DNA of 64,000 bases from Fratercula arctica (Eukaryota > Chordata > Aves > Charadriiformes > Alcidae): the NCBI GenBank assembly GCA_947846985.1, contig CANTUZ010000002.1:16316087-16380086 (forward strand), read 5' to 3'. The position numbers and the translations under genes are program-made. The notes below the pieces were generated by a model. That model did no database searches, was not told where the DNA came from, and was given only the letters and a program-made list of their open reading frames with translations. Shown one piece after another: positions 13,980-25,537 of the stretch; the first letter of the stretch is position 1; the number at the start of each line of letters is the position of its first letter.

Positions 13980-14095
13980 TTAAGGCCTGGAGCATATGAA
14001 GGTGAGGTGATTTGCCCAGGATCACTGATAAAATTTAACCGAGGGCCTCGATCTCCTGACTCCCCACTTGGTGGTCTGATCAGTGGTGGCTCTGT
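13980..14095 (+). mobile_element. MIR-like CORE-SINE relic
   Basis: The order of phrases matches the MIR core and its 3' side: 'ggtgaggtgatttgccca', then 'ggatcac', a diverged stretch, then 'cgatctcctgactcccc'. MIR-type SINEs are ancient and shared by amniotes, and copies in birds are usually this degraded. Boundaries are approximate, and the call rests on recognition by eye. Confidence 0.55.
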
Positions 14096-17000
14096 GAAAT
14101 GTCCTGTCACACCAGTTTCTGTACCTTGCCAGATATGGAAGCCTTTTATCACAACTCTCAGAAGAAGTAACAGTTTCTCCTTTTTACTGGCCAGTAAATT
14201 ACCTTTGCCATGTGTCTCTGCTCTCTGCATTCATATATCCGCAAGACTTGTGAGCCCTATTAGTCAAGCAGGAATCTCAGCATGCACAAGTGAAACAGAT
14301 ATATCCGATCATCAATGATTTGCCCTGGGCTGTCAGAAGAAGAGAAGTGCTGAAAGTATTCCCATAGGTCTAGAGCTGGGATCAATGGTTCAGATCTCGA
14401 CAAAACTGGCTGATATGTTGTGGCATACATATATAAGTCTCAGAACTCTTAGACATTCTTCTAGCGCTTTTCCCCATGAGAGAGTCTTCTGTGTCACTGC
14501 TTTCCAGGTCATTTTCTTAATCCTGGGTGTAGACAGTGAAGAATGCCTTCAGCAGACCCTTGAGAAAAGGAAAAGGGGAGGCAAGGGGGAAGCACGTCTA
14601 CTCTAAGAGAACTTTGAACAGAAGATTATAGAACAGGTTGGGTTTTTTCTTTTTTAAGAATAAATCTTTTTTGGTGTTTTTGTACTGAATGACTTTTTCT
14701 TAGTCCTAAAATATGCTAAACCCTGATATTAATCAGAAGTCTTGATTTAATAAACGGATGGAATTTATCAGGCCTAGGTTATATTTTATGTCTTAAAAAG
14801 CATTTTGGCACAATTTTTTTTAATTATTCTTCAAATGTATGTAAGGCTAGCAATTATTTAGACACATTGTACTGATGAGACAAATACCCTGGAGCTTCAA
14901 CACTGCTTTCAGTACATAATTTTGTTGCAATATAATTCTCCATCTATCTTTTTTGCCATAAAATCCATACCTTGTTAATATCAATTCTTTATTTATGGGA
15001 AGAATCTATTCAATTCTATGCTCCATCGCCTAATTACCTATCAAAGATAAACTTTGTTCCTTTTGGAGCAGACTTCCCTGAAAGCCTGGATTTCAACTCC
15101 ATAAAGCCAGGACTAGAGAAATCGGACATGATTTGGATGGCATCACCCTGAACTCAGAGCCATTATCTTGAAATTAAAGCCAGTAAGGGAGGCTGCTCCC
15201 ATTGTCAACAAGCACAGTTCCTTAATGACAATAGTGTAGGATAAAGAACCAGCGGGGCAACGTCTGATCTGCCCCCTCAGCCCACCCTGGTTACGCTGAG
15301 GCTGCTTAGCCTTGATTGTCTTAGAATATGAGCCTTTGTGCCCACCTTCCAGTCAATGGAAGAAATTGCCACTTGCAAGGGAAAAATAATTTCTAGTCTC
15401 TCAAGCAAGAACTGCTGAAGTATTGCTATTATTTCACTCATTGCTAGTACTCCCAGACCAATCACAATTTAGCTAAAGGAGATGAGGCCCAGAACAGCCC
15501 TGATGACCTCAGTCCGTGCAGATATGAGCCCGTAAACATCGAGGCAAACAAATAACCTTTGAGTTCCATTAGTCACAGAAATTAAGAGACTGAAATGCTC
15601 GAGCACTTGCAGAATCAGACATTTTGCTGGTAGATTCCTCTAAATACGGCATAAAGAGTAGGTCTGGAGGACTGATTTCAGTATTAAGTCTATTTTTTCA
15701 TTCCTTAAACAGTGAAAGGTTTACCAGCAAATCCATGAAAATTATTTTCGTGGCACACAGTGAATACTCTGAATATATCAAGTCAAGATTTCAGTTAAAT
15801 ATGTGCATACGGTGTCAAGCTTAGCAGTTTATTAGTGAATCTTTACTTAATTTGATGTAATTGATGTTAAAGCCTTTTTTCCTTTGCCTAAATATGCTGT
15901 TTGTGTATTCCTTTTAAATGAGGATAAGAATAAACGGATTTTTAGAAGATGGTTTTAATTGATTCCAAAGGGAATACCTACCATGGAATCTGCTGACGAG
16001 TTCTGTGGGGCTCTACACTCCAATCATTCAGCATCTATATTTTTAATGACAAGATGCTACAATGCTTAAAAATCTGAATTTAAATTATAAGCACAGATAA
16101 TTAATGTCTGCTCTCTCCTAATGTCTTATCAATAGCCACCAAGCCTCCAGCTAGGGCAGGGACCTCTGCATTGTCTTAGAGACCCAAATTGCATAAAAAG
16201 CCAATGGGAATACAGCTTCTCTCAAGCTCTTTGAGAGCTTCAGTCAGACACTGCGTGTTAAATCTTTGATTTTCAGTTACAGGCTGGACATATCAGCACA
16301 ATTTATACAACATGCTGTATCATTTGCCACCCCTGGTTATTTGGGCACTTGTTCTTCCTCGGCTTTCACACAGGTTGATATTCTTTCAAAATTAAATAGG
16401 ACTAATCCTTTGGCCAGCTTCATGGTAGTCATCCTCTTTGTGTGAAGAATCCCACTAACTCCAGAAGAACTAATTGTGTGACGGAAGGTTGCTCAGAATT
16501 AATAATGATCAGGCTTGGCACTTGTAGTGTGATTTAAGGCTACCTTCGGGCAATAGGAAGCAGGACTCTTGGGATGCTGCTGGTATTGATTCATTGTGTA
16601 ACAACTGGGCAAGATGTTTAACAACATAACTTCAAAACCAACAATGGTGTTATGCACGACATAGCTGTGGCATGATTTAATGAATGCTCCATATTACATT
16701 CTGTAGAATCATCTGTACCAACTGTATTTGATTAGGATATGAATGCGCAAGCAGGAATGTAGCTTACAGGATACATTCAGTAATCCATCACTTCTCTTCA
16801 GCAATGACTTCAGCAAGAGTGACTTCTCTTCAGCAGGGACTTAGAAGTATTTCTTCTAGCTTTGGCTACTACACTCCAAAGAGAGCTGCGGACTAATTGT
16901 TGAAAGCCCTGAGGAGAGAAACAAAAACAATCAGAGGTGCAGAAAATATGCACTATCAGGAAAGATTGACAGAAGAGGGGACGTACAGCTTAAAGCACAG

Positions 17001-19864
17001 AAGACTGAGGTGCAACACACAAACAGGCTTCAGGTGAAAGTGAAAAGGAGACTAAAGCTACATGCAAGTAAACAATGCTCTAGAGATAGAAAAAACAGTG
17101 ACATGCAACAGATTTCTTGGGGATAATGTGTTGTATCACTGGACTTCTTGAAGGAGAAGACACCTGCCAGCAATGGCAAGTATAGCCAATGTAGCCTGTG
17201 GGCAACGACAGAGTAAATGAACCTTCACATTGCTTTGTAGTCCTACAATTCTACACCTCTGTGACTGAAAGATGTTACATAAATTGCTTTTGTATTACTA
17301 CATTTTCACTGACCCTTATCAGGTAGATAAAATTACTGGAGATACTGTACGTGGAATCTGTAAAAAAAGTCCTATGCACTATTCCATTGCTATGCCAGGA
17401 TCCCACCTATCACTGAAAGATATATTGTGGCTAAAGAGTACCCAGAAAAACATAACAACTCTATGTCGGTAGCTTAGAAAGAAGGGCAAAATATTCTGCT
17501 ACTTCCACCTCGGCAAGGACAGATGGAGATGCGCTCTGTCCATGCAGGCATGAGCAGAATAGAAGTGACCTGAAGCAGAAGGCCTGTTCAGACTGTCTGG
17601 CTGTGAGGTCCCGGTGAAATAACAGTTCACTTCTTATTTAACTCCTTATCTCCAAAATGTTTCCAAGGCCTCAAGTATTAGTCAGGTAAAGATCAGACAG
17701 AGTCTGCCTTTAAAGGGTGAGCAGATGGGCACATCTGTTTGTTTGACAGGAAAACGTATGTGTTGCTTGACCCGGCAAATATTTCTTGGTGCAGTGGAAG
17801 AATTGCGCAAAATATCTCAGACAGTAACTGAAAAGCGTCACCCAGATATAGCTCAATAATTGGTATATGATGGTACAAAGCCCACAGCAAAATGGGTTTG
17901 ATAGTTCTAGCTCAGTTAAAGGAACATTGTTCAGCTTGATAACTCTGAAATTAGCTGTGCTACCTGTGGTAAATGACGCTGTCTTGCAGTGATACTCATG
18001 GGAGCTGTTCCTCTGTTTTTTTTTTTCTTTTCTGTGGAACAAGTTGTATGAGAATAAGCTTTGATGGAAGCAAACCAGAGACAGCATTTTCAGAAATCCC
18101 CATCAGGGATTTTCTGTTTGTTCCTTTTCCCCATCCCTGATGATGATTTTAGCAGGTAATTGGGCACCTTTCTTGCCAAAGTGATACGGCAGAAGTTACC
18201 TTTTACTGGCTCAGGCCTAGCAACGTGCCTCCAGTCTTAGCTTTCAGAATCATATAATGAAGTCAGTTCCAATCTTAATTTAAAAAAAAATAAAAATCTA
18301 TTCCTAACCACCATAATTCCAAAACAGAGATTCCTTTCCTCCTGTGTCTAACGCTTGCAGTGAGATCTGCTGATATCCTCAATATCAGTAGCATCTTTGC
18401 CTAGCATCAGGCGTTGGCACAGAAGATGAAGATATCTAGCCCTATATCCATCACAAGAGATAATCTTTATCCTCTTTATCTTTGAGCTAGTACTGGCCAA
18501 TCTGGTATAACACAGCTCTGATTTCTGTTGGAAATATTAGCTCCAGTCCTAAAAGCTGTATAATTACATTAGCATTGTTCCATGCCTGAGGTAATAAGCT
18601 CTGCCTCGCTGCTGCGTGACCAGCCCAAGCTCAGCGCCGCTACAACTGCTGCACCCAAAGTGGTATCCGGCACTGGCACAGCAATAAAAGCCTCAACCAG
18701 AAGACCTTTTACAATTTTCTGTTGGTGCCACATTTTGACCAACAAAAGAAACACACCGGGAAGTTTTGGAAGTCCAGAGTACCTAACTCTGCCTGTAAAA
18801 TCAGTAGAAACCGTAACATTGCTGAAAATCAAATCCAGTGCCCATATCATGAGGGCATCTGGAATGCTAGTCACGCAAGTCTTGCTTACTCACAGCACTG
18901 TCTCCGGATATTTTTACAAAATCTACATTCTCAGCAATAAAATATGTGTTGCTATGGGGCATCTGTTTATGTTTTTATGTGAACTGATAATTACACTGGA
19001 GTTCCTTCTGTCTGCAAAAATGGTAGGGTTTTTCAGTGAGCCTACAAACAATTATCAGTTAAATGTAAGGATACTCCGATTTTATATGAGAAAAAACAAA
19101 TACATGGGATAAATCAGTTATCCAGGCAATTGCAACTATGAATCGTATGTTTGGCACGTGTGACAAAATACAGTTTTGTCCCTTTATAACCTTGTAAGTT
19201 AATTTCTCTGAGCTCAAGACAGTATTACCATATTCACCTGTCAGCTCTCAGACCTCATAGCAAACTATCCTAGGCTGGGTGGATCTCAGCCTGCATTTCT
19301 CCGAGCAACAAATGCCAGAAAAGTGCTAGAAATATGACATCATTCAAAACAGATAGGTAGATGGGTAGATTTTATGTGTTTGAGACAATTCTATTATGAC
19401 ATTCCCAAACCTCAAAGACTGCAAAAATACAATATTTACTATGAATAAAAGAGCAAAAGGAAAGTAAAATAACTCATATACTGCAAGCAATAACACTGTG
19501 AGGTAAAATCCACAGGAACAGAGAGTCTCTTATGGTCCAGCTGATTAATTTGTGTTTGATCTTTTTGCCTCAAAGACACCCCAACACTACCATAGATACT
19601 GATGCAGATGCTATTTGCTAACTATCCCCTCGCTTACATTCTTTTGGTGAATCCAGCCATGCTTCTTCATCTGAAATTTGTCTGCTCATCCCTCTAAATT
19701 CTCTGAAAATGCTACCAATGGTCTCAGAGTTATATGAGCAATTTGTGATACTGGATTTTTGTCCCTGTGTCATGGAGAATCCCTCTGAAACTGAACGAGG
19801 ATAACGCCTTTTCTTCGGAGCCGGCTTCCAAATTTTATTTCAATCTGCCCCAGGTTCCTGCCTT

Positions 19865-19885
19865 AAAAAAAAAAAAAAAAAAAAA
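19865..19885 (+). repeat. A21 homopolymer
   Basis: A run of 21 A, 208 bases upstream of the candidate 5' LTR. The sequence before it does not resemble a known retroelement or mRNA 3' end. Confidence 0.85.
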
Positions 19886-20093
19886 GGATTTATAATCCAG
19901 TTATTCTGGATAGAGGTTTCAATTTGTGTCCAGTTAATTTTTCCCTTAAAAAATGTAGGGTTCATGTTTTCTTACAGCTTCCCAACTTTGTTCTGTTCTG
20001 TGTCCGACGTAATTGCTGACAGATTAATGCCCATCTGTCACAGTTCCACACTGTTCGTTTTTAGTGAAAATATTCTGTACTTACTCTTCTGGG

Positions 20094-20386
20094 TGTTACA
20101 ACCTGAAAAGAACCAAATCCAAATCCATAATAATAACATTACCAGAATTAGATAGATATCAGTGACAAGTCAAGGAAGTATTACATATGCATATACATAT
20201 GTGCTTTGAAACACCATGGCTGGGCAGAGTAAATTACCAAAGGCTCTAGGATAAGGGTGTGTGTAACAGAAAGCAACCACAAAGCTGGGGAGACTTTGGA
20301 AATACAGGAAGAGGAGGGGGCCAGAGACCCAGCACACAGACACGTGGATGGTCATTGATACAGACGTGTAGCAGCCTAATGAAGCT
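20094..20386 (+). repeat. Candidate 5' LTR, first part
   Basis: Aligns by eye to 24,944-25,293. The best block is 20,197-20,270 against 25,047-25,125, sharing 'gctttgaaacaccatgg', 'tgggcagag', 'tctaggataagg' and 'cagaaagcaa', roughly 80% alike. A second block shares 'tgatacagacgtgta' and 'gaagctgcc'. Similarity is interrupted at about 20,387 by the CR1 insertion. Confidence 0.6.
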
Positions 20387-21081
20387 GCCCATGCACCAGT
20401 ACACGTTAGGGGTTGACCTGCTGGAAAGCAGCTCTGTAAAGAGACATGGGAATCCTGTTGGACAAGTTGACCATAAGCCAGCAATGTGCCCTTGTGGCCT
20501 GGGGTGCATTAAAAAGAGCATGGCCAGCAGGTCAAGGGAGGTCATCCTCCCCCTCTGCTCTGCTCTGGTGAGGCCACATGTGGAGCACTGTGTCCAGTTC
20601 TGGGTTCCCTAGTTCATGAAAGATGAGGAAATACTGGAAAGAGTCCAGCAGAGGCTGTGAAGATCATCAAGGGAACGGAGCACCTCTCATGAGGAAAGGC
20701 TGAGAGACCTGGATCTGTTTAGCCTGGAGAAGAGAATACTGAGAGGGATCTCATCAATCCTTATAAATATCTAAAGGGCGGGTGTTAAGAGTGTGGGGCC
20801 AGACTCTTTTCAGTGGTGCCCTACGAAAGGACAAGAGGCAAAGGGCATGAACAAGAACACAGGAAATTCCATCTGAACATAAGGAAAAACTTCTTTACTT
20901 TGAGGGTGGCAGAGCACTGGAATGGGCTGCCCAGAGAGGTGGTGGAGTCTCCATCTCTGGAGACATTCAAAACCCACCTGGATGCTTTCCTGTGCAACCT
21001 GCTCCAGGGGGGTTGGACTAGAAGATCTCCAGAGGTCCCTTCCAACCTCTACCATTCTGAGTCTGATTCTGTAATTCTGTG
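20387..21081 (+). mobile_element. CR1 LINE, 5'-truncated, inserted in the LTR-like repeat
   Basis: Sense-strand CR1. It begins within the C-terminal part of the ORF2 reverse-transcriptase polyprotein, with the 'HQY.LG.DLLESSS' region in frame near 20,390, and continues through recognisable blocks ('RSREVILPL', 'SALVRPH.E', '[20 protein letters not shown]', '[10 protein letters not shown]') into the 3' UTR and a terminal ATTCTGTG-type repeat. Frameshifts and stops break it. It separates two halves of a repeat that is continuous at 24,944-25,537, so it inserted after the host repeat was in place. Confidence 0.9.
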
Positions 21082-21358
21082 ATAATGGATAGCATAGGTA
21101 GAGTATCTTTAAAATCTATCTATAAGACAGCCACAAAAGCAATTGGTTGCCTTTATTCTGTACTTCAGAATCAGATGTGCAGAACATATGGCTCAGATCC
21201 TATCCTGAACTCCTGTCTCAGTGCTATGGTAGTAGCACAATAGTACTAAGTACTATGGTAATACTGTCTTACTACCATAAACATAACTGTGTTTTGGTGT
21301 CTGATTGTGCATGACTGGTCTAGGTACCTACTTTTGAGGACTGGCTGTTAATTCTGCA
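21082..21358 (+). repeat. Candidate 5' LTR, second part
   Basis: Resumes the alignment to 25,294-25,537 directly after the CR1 end. Shared blocks are 'tagcata.gt', 'tataaga', 'ggttgcc', 'cttcagagtca/cttcagaatca' and the terminal 'cttttgaggactggctgtta'. It contains internal short inverted repeats: TATGGTAGTA at 21,225-21,234 and TACTACCATA at 21,270-21,279. It ends ..CTGCA where similarity to the second copy stops. Confidence 0.6.
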
Positions 21359-24153
21359 AGCAGCAATTGACGGAGGATGTAGACAACCTAGGAAATTGAG
21401 TACTAATGAAAATCTTCTCATGATCTAACTGCAATTCCACCTCAACAGCCTAAATACCTAACTGAAACATTTGTCTTTTCACCTTCACCATTTGGTAATA
21501 ACAGTTTTAAGTATCCAAACAGCCCATGTAATCAAGAATCAGTTAGCCAAGAGGCAGTAACAAGACCTGTAACAGAAAAAAATCATCAATGGACTGAGAG
21601 GATCACAACCTTTGTCGTGTCGTCTCTAGGACATGGGAAAATGAATTCTCAACTAGAATCACAGATCTCACAATGAGGTCCAAATCCATGGACAGAAGAT
21701 GCTTTCCATGGGTCATTCCAAAATGTAGAATGAATTCTTAATGTCTAAGTATTAACAGGAAATGAGAAATTTAGTTACAAGGATCCAATGAGTTCAAAAG
21801 ATGAGCCACTTGAGTATTGCAGTGCACAGGAGTAGAAACCAGAGGTAGGATAGAAGACACTGAAAATAAAAACAAACAAAAAAACCCAAAGAAACACAGA
21901 ATGGAATAAAAGAATAATAATAATAAAAAGTAGAGTAAAAGAAGCTGAAGATTAAACAAAAACAGATTAAATAAAATTAGAACCAAAGCCCAGAAGATGA
22001 ACTATGGGAGTCAAAACAGAAGATAGAAGAAAATAAACTCAGGTCATGTAACACAAGAGGATTCTGAGCATCAGAGATGCTGAGGTTTCTAGAAAAGGGA
22101 ACATAATATAGAAAAAAAAAGTGACCAATTCCCATAAGAGGAAGCAAGAGCAAAACCAAAAATTAAGTGAAGCCCAGTCTACTTTTCAAGTTGTGCTGGA
22201 GGATAAAAAGAGGAATCAGAGGAGAAATCTGATCATGTGCTGTGTTACCAGGAAATATGACAGTTTAAAAACATTTTAAAAAATACCAACTTTAAAAAAT
22301 AAGCAGCAGCTGTACAAGTGGGGAATAGCTTAATTTGAATGGAGATGTTTGGTATGACCCAAATTTTGCAGGACTGAATGAGAGCCCACAAGAATATAAT
22401 ACACTCTCTTCATTAAGACGAGAATGCAAATCAGTAACATTACAACGACCGCAAGAAAAGGTAAAACTAGTGATCAGCAAATTAATTTCCAAACCAAGGA
22501 CAAATGCACAAATCACTGTTGAAACAGAATTTGACACTAATCATGTTAGAACAACCAAGAAAGCGCTTAGGATCCTTAAATAGGAAAAACATACAAATTG
22601 GCTAGTAGCACTGGAGGAATATCCAGGACTAAACAGTGAAGACTAATTTTAATTGATCAAGCAGCCCCAACAAAATTTGTCTGGATTTTACTTACTCAAA
22701 AATGCAAAGTAATACAAAAAGTAAAAGTGTATTAAGGAAGGGAACTTGACAGGTTTGACAGTTCATTTAAGGTGCTGGTAAATTTTTGGTAAGTTGTTTC
22801 ACACTGCAAAACAAAGAGCAAAGTAAAATAGCCAAGGGATATGCCCAAGTAAAGAAATTTTTGGGGACTGCAGCCAGGTTAGCGATTGAGAAGATTGGGG
22901 AATACTTACAAAGAGGGTTTCAAACTACCCGTATATGAAGGGCTACACCAGGCTGAGAAGACGACTAAGCCCAGTAAATCCAGCAACAATGAAGTTGGAG
23001 AATTTTGTAGGTATTATTTGAAGAGATGAAGGAAATTTACAAGAAGGATGTGAGACTTAAAAACCTACAAGGCTAATAAAGCGGGTGGGGGAACTATTCA
23101 AGTAGCAACCTTCTCTCATCAGTGAATCAGTCAAAAAATATTAACAGGTAAACAGGATCATGGATATGACTGTAATAGAAACAACCGTGAATCCAGCAAC
23201 CAGGGTGAAAACGTTAGCCTGGTCTTAAAAGATACTACAGAAAAAAAGCATGGGATGGCAAGAGAAACAGGAAAGGAATGAAGTGAGGAACTGATTGATT
23301 GTTATTCTTGAAGGGATGTGAAGGCCTACATAATTGAAGCCACCATGCAAAGTTGAAAGATTTTTCAAATTTGAAGAGTTGCATACTGCACAAATCAACT
23401 AAAATATTCCTTTGAACACAAATTTTTGAATTATCAGCTGGAACATATTTTGGGCTAAACCCATGCAGACAATGTATTAAAAAAGATAGGAATAGAATGG
23501 AAAGATAGAGACCTAAGTACTTTATTGAGAAGTGTAAGGATAGCGGGTGGGACATTAAATAGTATAGAGCTCAGATCCCTACTTAATGTATTTGCATTTA
23601 TCTTTGACTGGCAATGACATGATGAAAACATTCCTACAGAAAAATGGAAGTTTACACATTTTAGAACATGACAAAGGAGACCCATCTTCTTTCTAACATC
23701 CACTTCTTCATTAGTGTTACAAAAACAGCAGAAGAATCCGTCTGGATTATGACCCAGCCTGTGTGATGTGCTGGTATGCAAAGCTTGTTACAAAATATAA
23801 TTTTCCAAGGCTTAGAAGAAGTGAAAATGCAGAAATGTCTGCTTTGGTAAATTTTATTTCAGACGGTTGCACACCCTTACATGCAGCTTTACAGCATTAT
23901 GATTGGGAAAGAGGACGGTTTGTGTAGTGTTATATTGGGAATATTTTAAAATAAGTATATACAAGTTAACGGCCTCACATTTGTTTTAAAAAAATACTAA
24001 GAAATGGTAGAAGCCATAAATTGCCTAACTCTGGAGATATACTGATAATCAAAACACTACATATCAGTATGATATGCAAGCGTGTACCAATTTGGTAGAA
24101 AGATGCTTTTGTTTTCAAGGAGGTAATCAAGTAGCTTTAGAGATGTCCAACAA

Positions 24154-24775
24154 TTGTTCTCCTGCTTCAGGAAAACAGCAGCAAATATCCATCAGCATGA
24201 AGGATCACTCAATGCAAAAGTTATCTTTTTCAGTCTGGAAAAAGCACACACTTTATGTACTTTGTCATGTGGTATCTTGGCAGTTAGACCACACTTTGTA
24301 ATTGAAAACCAAACTTTGTCCAAAGATGTTTGGTGCTCTGTGCACTCAGTTGGATGGATTCAAGTGCATAATCAAACATACAATTCTGCCATTACAGTAA
24401 TTGAAAACAACACACAAGCTTTAGGCTGCTTTCAAAATACTCCAACAAAGCCAATGGGTGGAAGAAATTATGGAAAAAAATCTTATACCTATGTCTACAG
24501 TGAAATATTCAATAACAGAATTCCAGCAAAATTAAAAGATTGAACAAATACAGCAAAATGTCACAACATGGGCATCACAACTTGAAACAATGTATGGTGA
24601 TATTTTATGCTTTTATATATTTTACAGTTCTACAGCATCTAAACTATTACATGTATTATTTCATCTACTTATTCTATTGTTAATAATACAGGCTGGGATC
24701 CTGCTATGTATCATTATAATACTTAAGTGTTTATCAAAAACATTTGCATATTTCAGCAAAGTTATTTGCAAATAA
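24154..24775 (+). pseudogene. Possible envelope-like remnant
   Basis: The frame 24,154-24,543 has paired cysteines and two N-x-T sites, and ends in a stop. After a frame change, 24,590-24,775 encodes a hydrophobic stretch of about 28 residues (HLLILLLIIQAGILLCIIII core) followed by a short lysine-containing tail. That resembles a transmembrane anchor with a cytoplasmic tail just upstream of a 3' LTR. No fusion peptide or CX6CC motif was recognised. The frame break and stops mean it is not functional. Chance hydrophobicity in AT-rich DNA is a real alternative. Confidence 0.3.
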
Positions 24776-24930
24776 TTATCAAAAAGTCAGTATCTGGTGA
24801 GGCGAGATCCAAGCATTCAAAATACACTGTCCAGTCAGCGGGCACAAAGCAATAACCAGCCAACGCAGATCAGGGAACGTACTGTTTACCCAACTGAATC
24901 ATAAGACCACAGTTACCTGAATATGTCCCT

Positions 24931-24943
24931 GTAAAGGGAGAGA
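24931..24943 (+). other. Candidate polypurine tract
   Basis: Purine-rich stretch (aaagggagaga core) directly before the proposed start of the 3' LTR. This is the expected position for plus-strand priming in LTR retroelements. Confidence 0.4.
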
Positions 24944-25537
24944 TGGTTGTAATCTGAACAGAACGAAATTCAAACCCCTTAACATTGCAGTAATGAGATA
25001 AATACCTATAAATAAATAAAATTGATTTGTTTTGTATGTGGTGTATGCTTTGAAACACCATGGTTGGGCAGAGCAAGTTACTGCTGTCTCTAGGATAAGG
25101 ACATATGTAGCAGAAAGCAATCACAAGGCTGCAGCAGAGACCCCTGAGAAAACCAGGGAGCGGAGACCTTGGAAGCACAGGAAGGGTACGGAGGGGGTGC
25201 AGAAGGGTACAGGAAGTGCAGAAGGGGCCAGGGAACCAGCAGACAGACAACGTGGCCGCTCAGTGATACAGACGTGTAACTGAGGAATGAAGCTGCCTAT
25301 AACTGGTAGCATACGTGGGGTGTTTTTAAGGTGTATTCATTATAAGACTGACACAAAGGCTACTGGTTGCCCTTACCCTGTCCTTCAGAGTCACGCATGC
25401 CCACCACATTGGTGAGTACTGTCTGCGTAGTACCTTTAAAGGGACCTGTGCTTTGGTGCTTGGTCTAATGTTTTATTAGTTGTATTTAGCTGGTTTGCTT
25501 GTATGCTTTTGAGGACTGGCTGTTAAATTTAAATGCA
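24944..25537 (+). repeat. Candidate 3' LTR, uninterrupted copy (594 bases)
   Basis: Intact counterpart of the 5' repeat, without the CR1. It starts TGGTTGTAATCTG and ends TTAAATGCA, followed by TGGG. A TATA-like 'cctataaataaataaa' lies at about 25,006-25,021 and a 'tataaga' at about 25,341. Divergence between the two copies is substantial, which suggests an old insertion if they began identical. Confidence 0.6.

Larger units (their letters stand above)
11476..20093. other. Intergenic DNA, no gene seen
   Basis: AT-rich non-coding DNA without a recognisable gene. It contains an 11-bp perfect hairpin (11,526-11,555), a 33-base-period repeat (13,228-13,326), a MIR-like relic (about 13,980-14,095) and a 21-base A run (19,865-19,885). 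Longer frames such as the one at 13,794-14,318 run across the SINE relic and carry no domain. Confidence 0.7.
21359..24943 (+). pseudogene. Interior of candidate LTR element, decayed
   Basis: About 3.6 kb, strikingly A-rich on the plus strand and broken by many stops in every frame. I could not see a primer-binding site after the 5' repeat, nor protease, YxDD or integrase motifs. The longest frames are 22,335-22,583 (82 residues, basic, no known domain) and 24,154-24,543 (129 residues, with N-glycosylation-type NQT and NNT sites). A different frame at 24,590-24,775 encodes a strongly hydrophobic segment. Only the order, glycosylation sites then membrane span then purine tract then LTR, hints at an envelope remnant. 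Confidence 0.4.
20094..25537 (+). mobile_element. Candidate decayed LTR retroelement (ERV-like)
   Basis: Two related segments in the same orientation, 20,094-21,358 and 24,944-25,537, flank about 3.6 kb. Their similarity starts near TG(G)TT..AA.CTG and stops at ..TGCA, giving TG...CA ends. The flanking four bases are TGGG on both sides (20,090-20,093 and 25,538-25,541), compatible with a target-site duplication. A purine tract (24,931-24,943) sits just before the second copy, where a polypurine tract belongs. The interior is A-rich on the plus strand, as in many retroviruses. No primer-binding site or reverse-transcriptase motif was found by eye, so the interior is eroded or the element was non-autonomous. 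A local segmental duplication is the main alternative. Confidence 0.55.

Noticed and set aside
18582..19112. Plus-strand 176-codon open frame
   Set aside because: No recognisable domain or conserved motif, contradicted by an overlapping minus-strand frame. It looks like chance openness.
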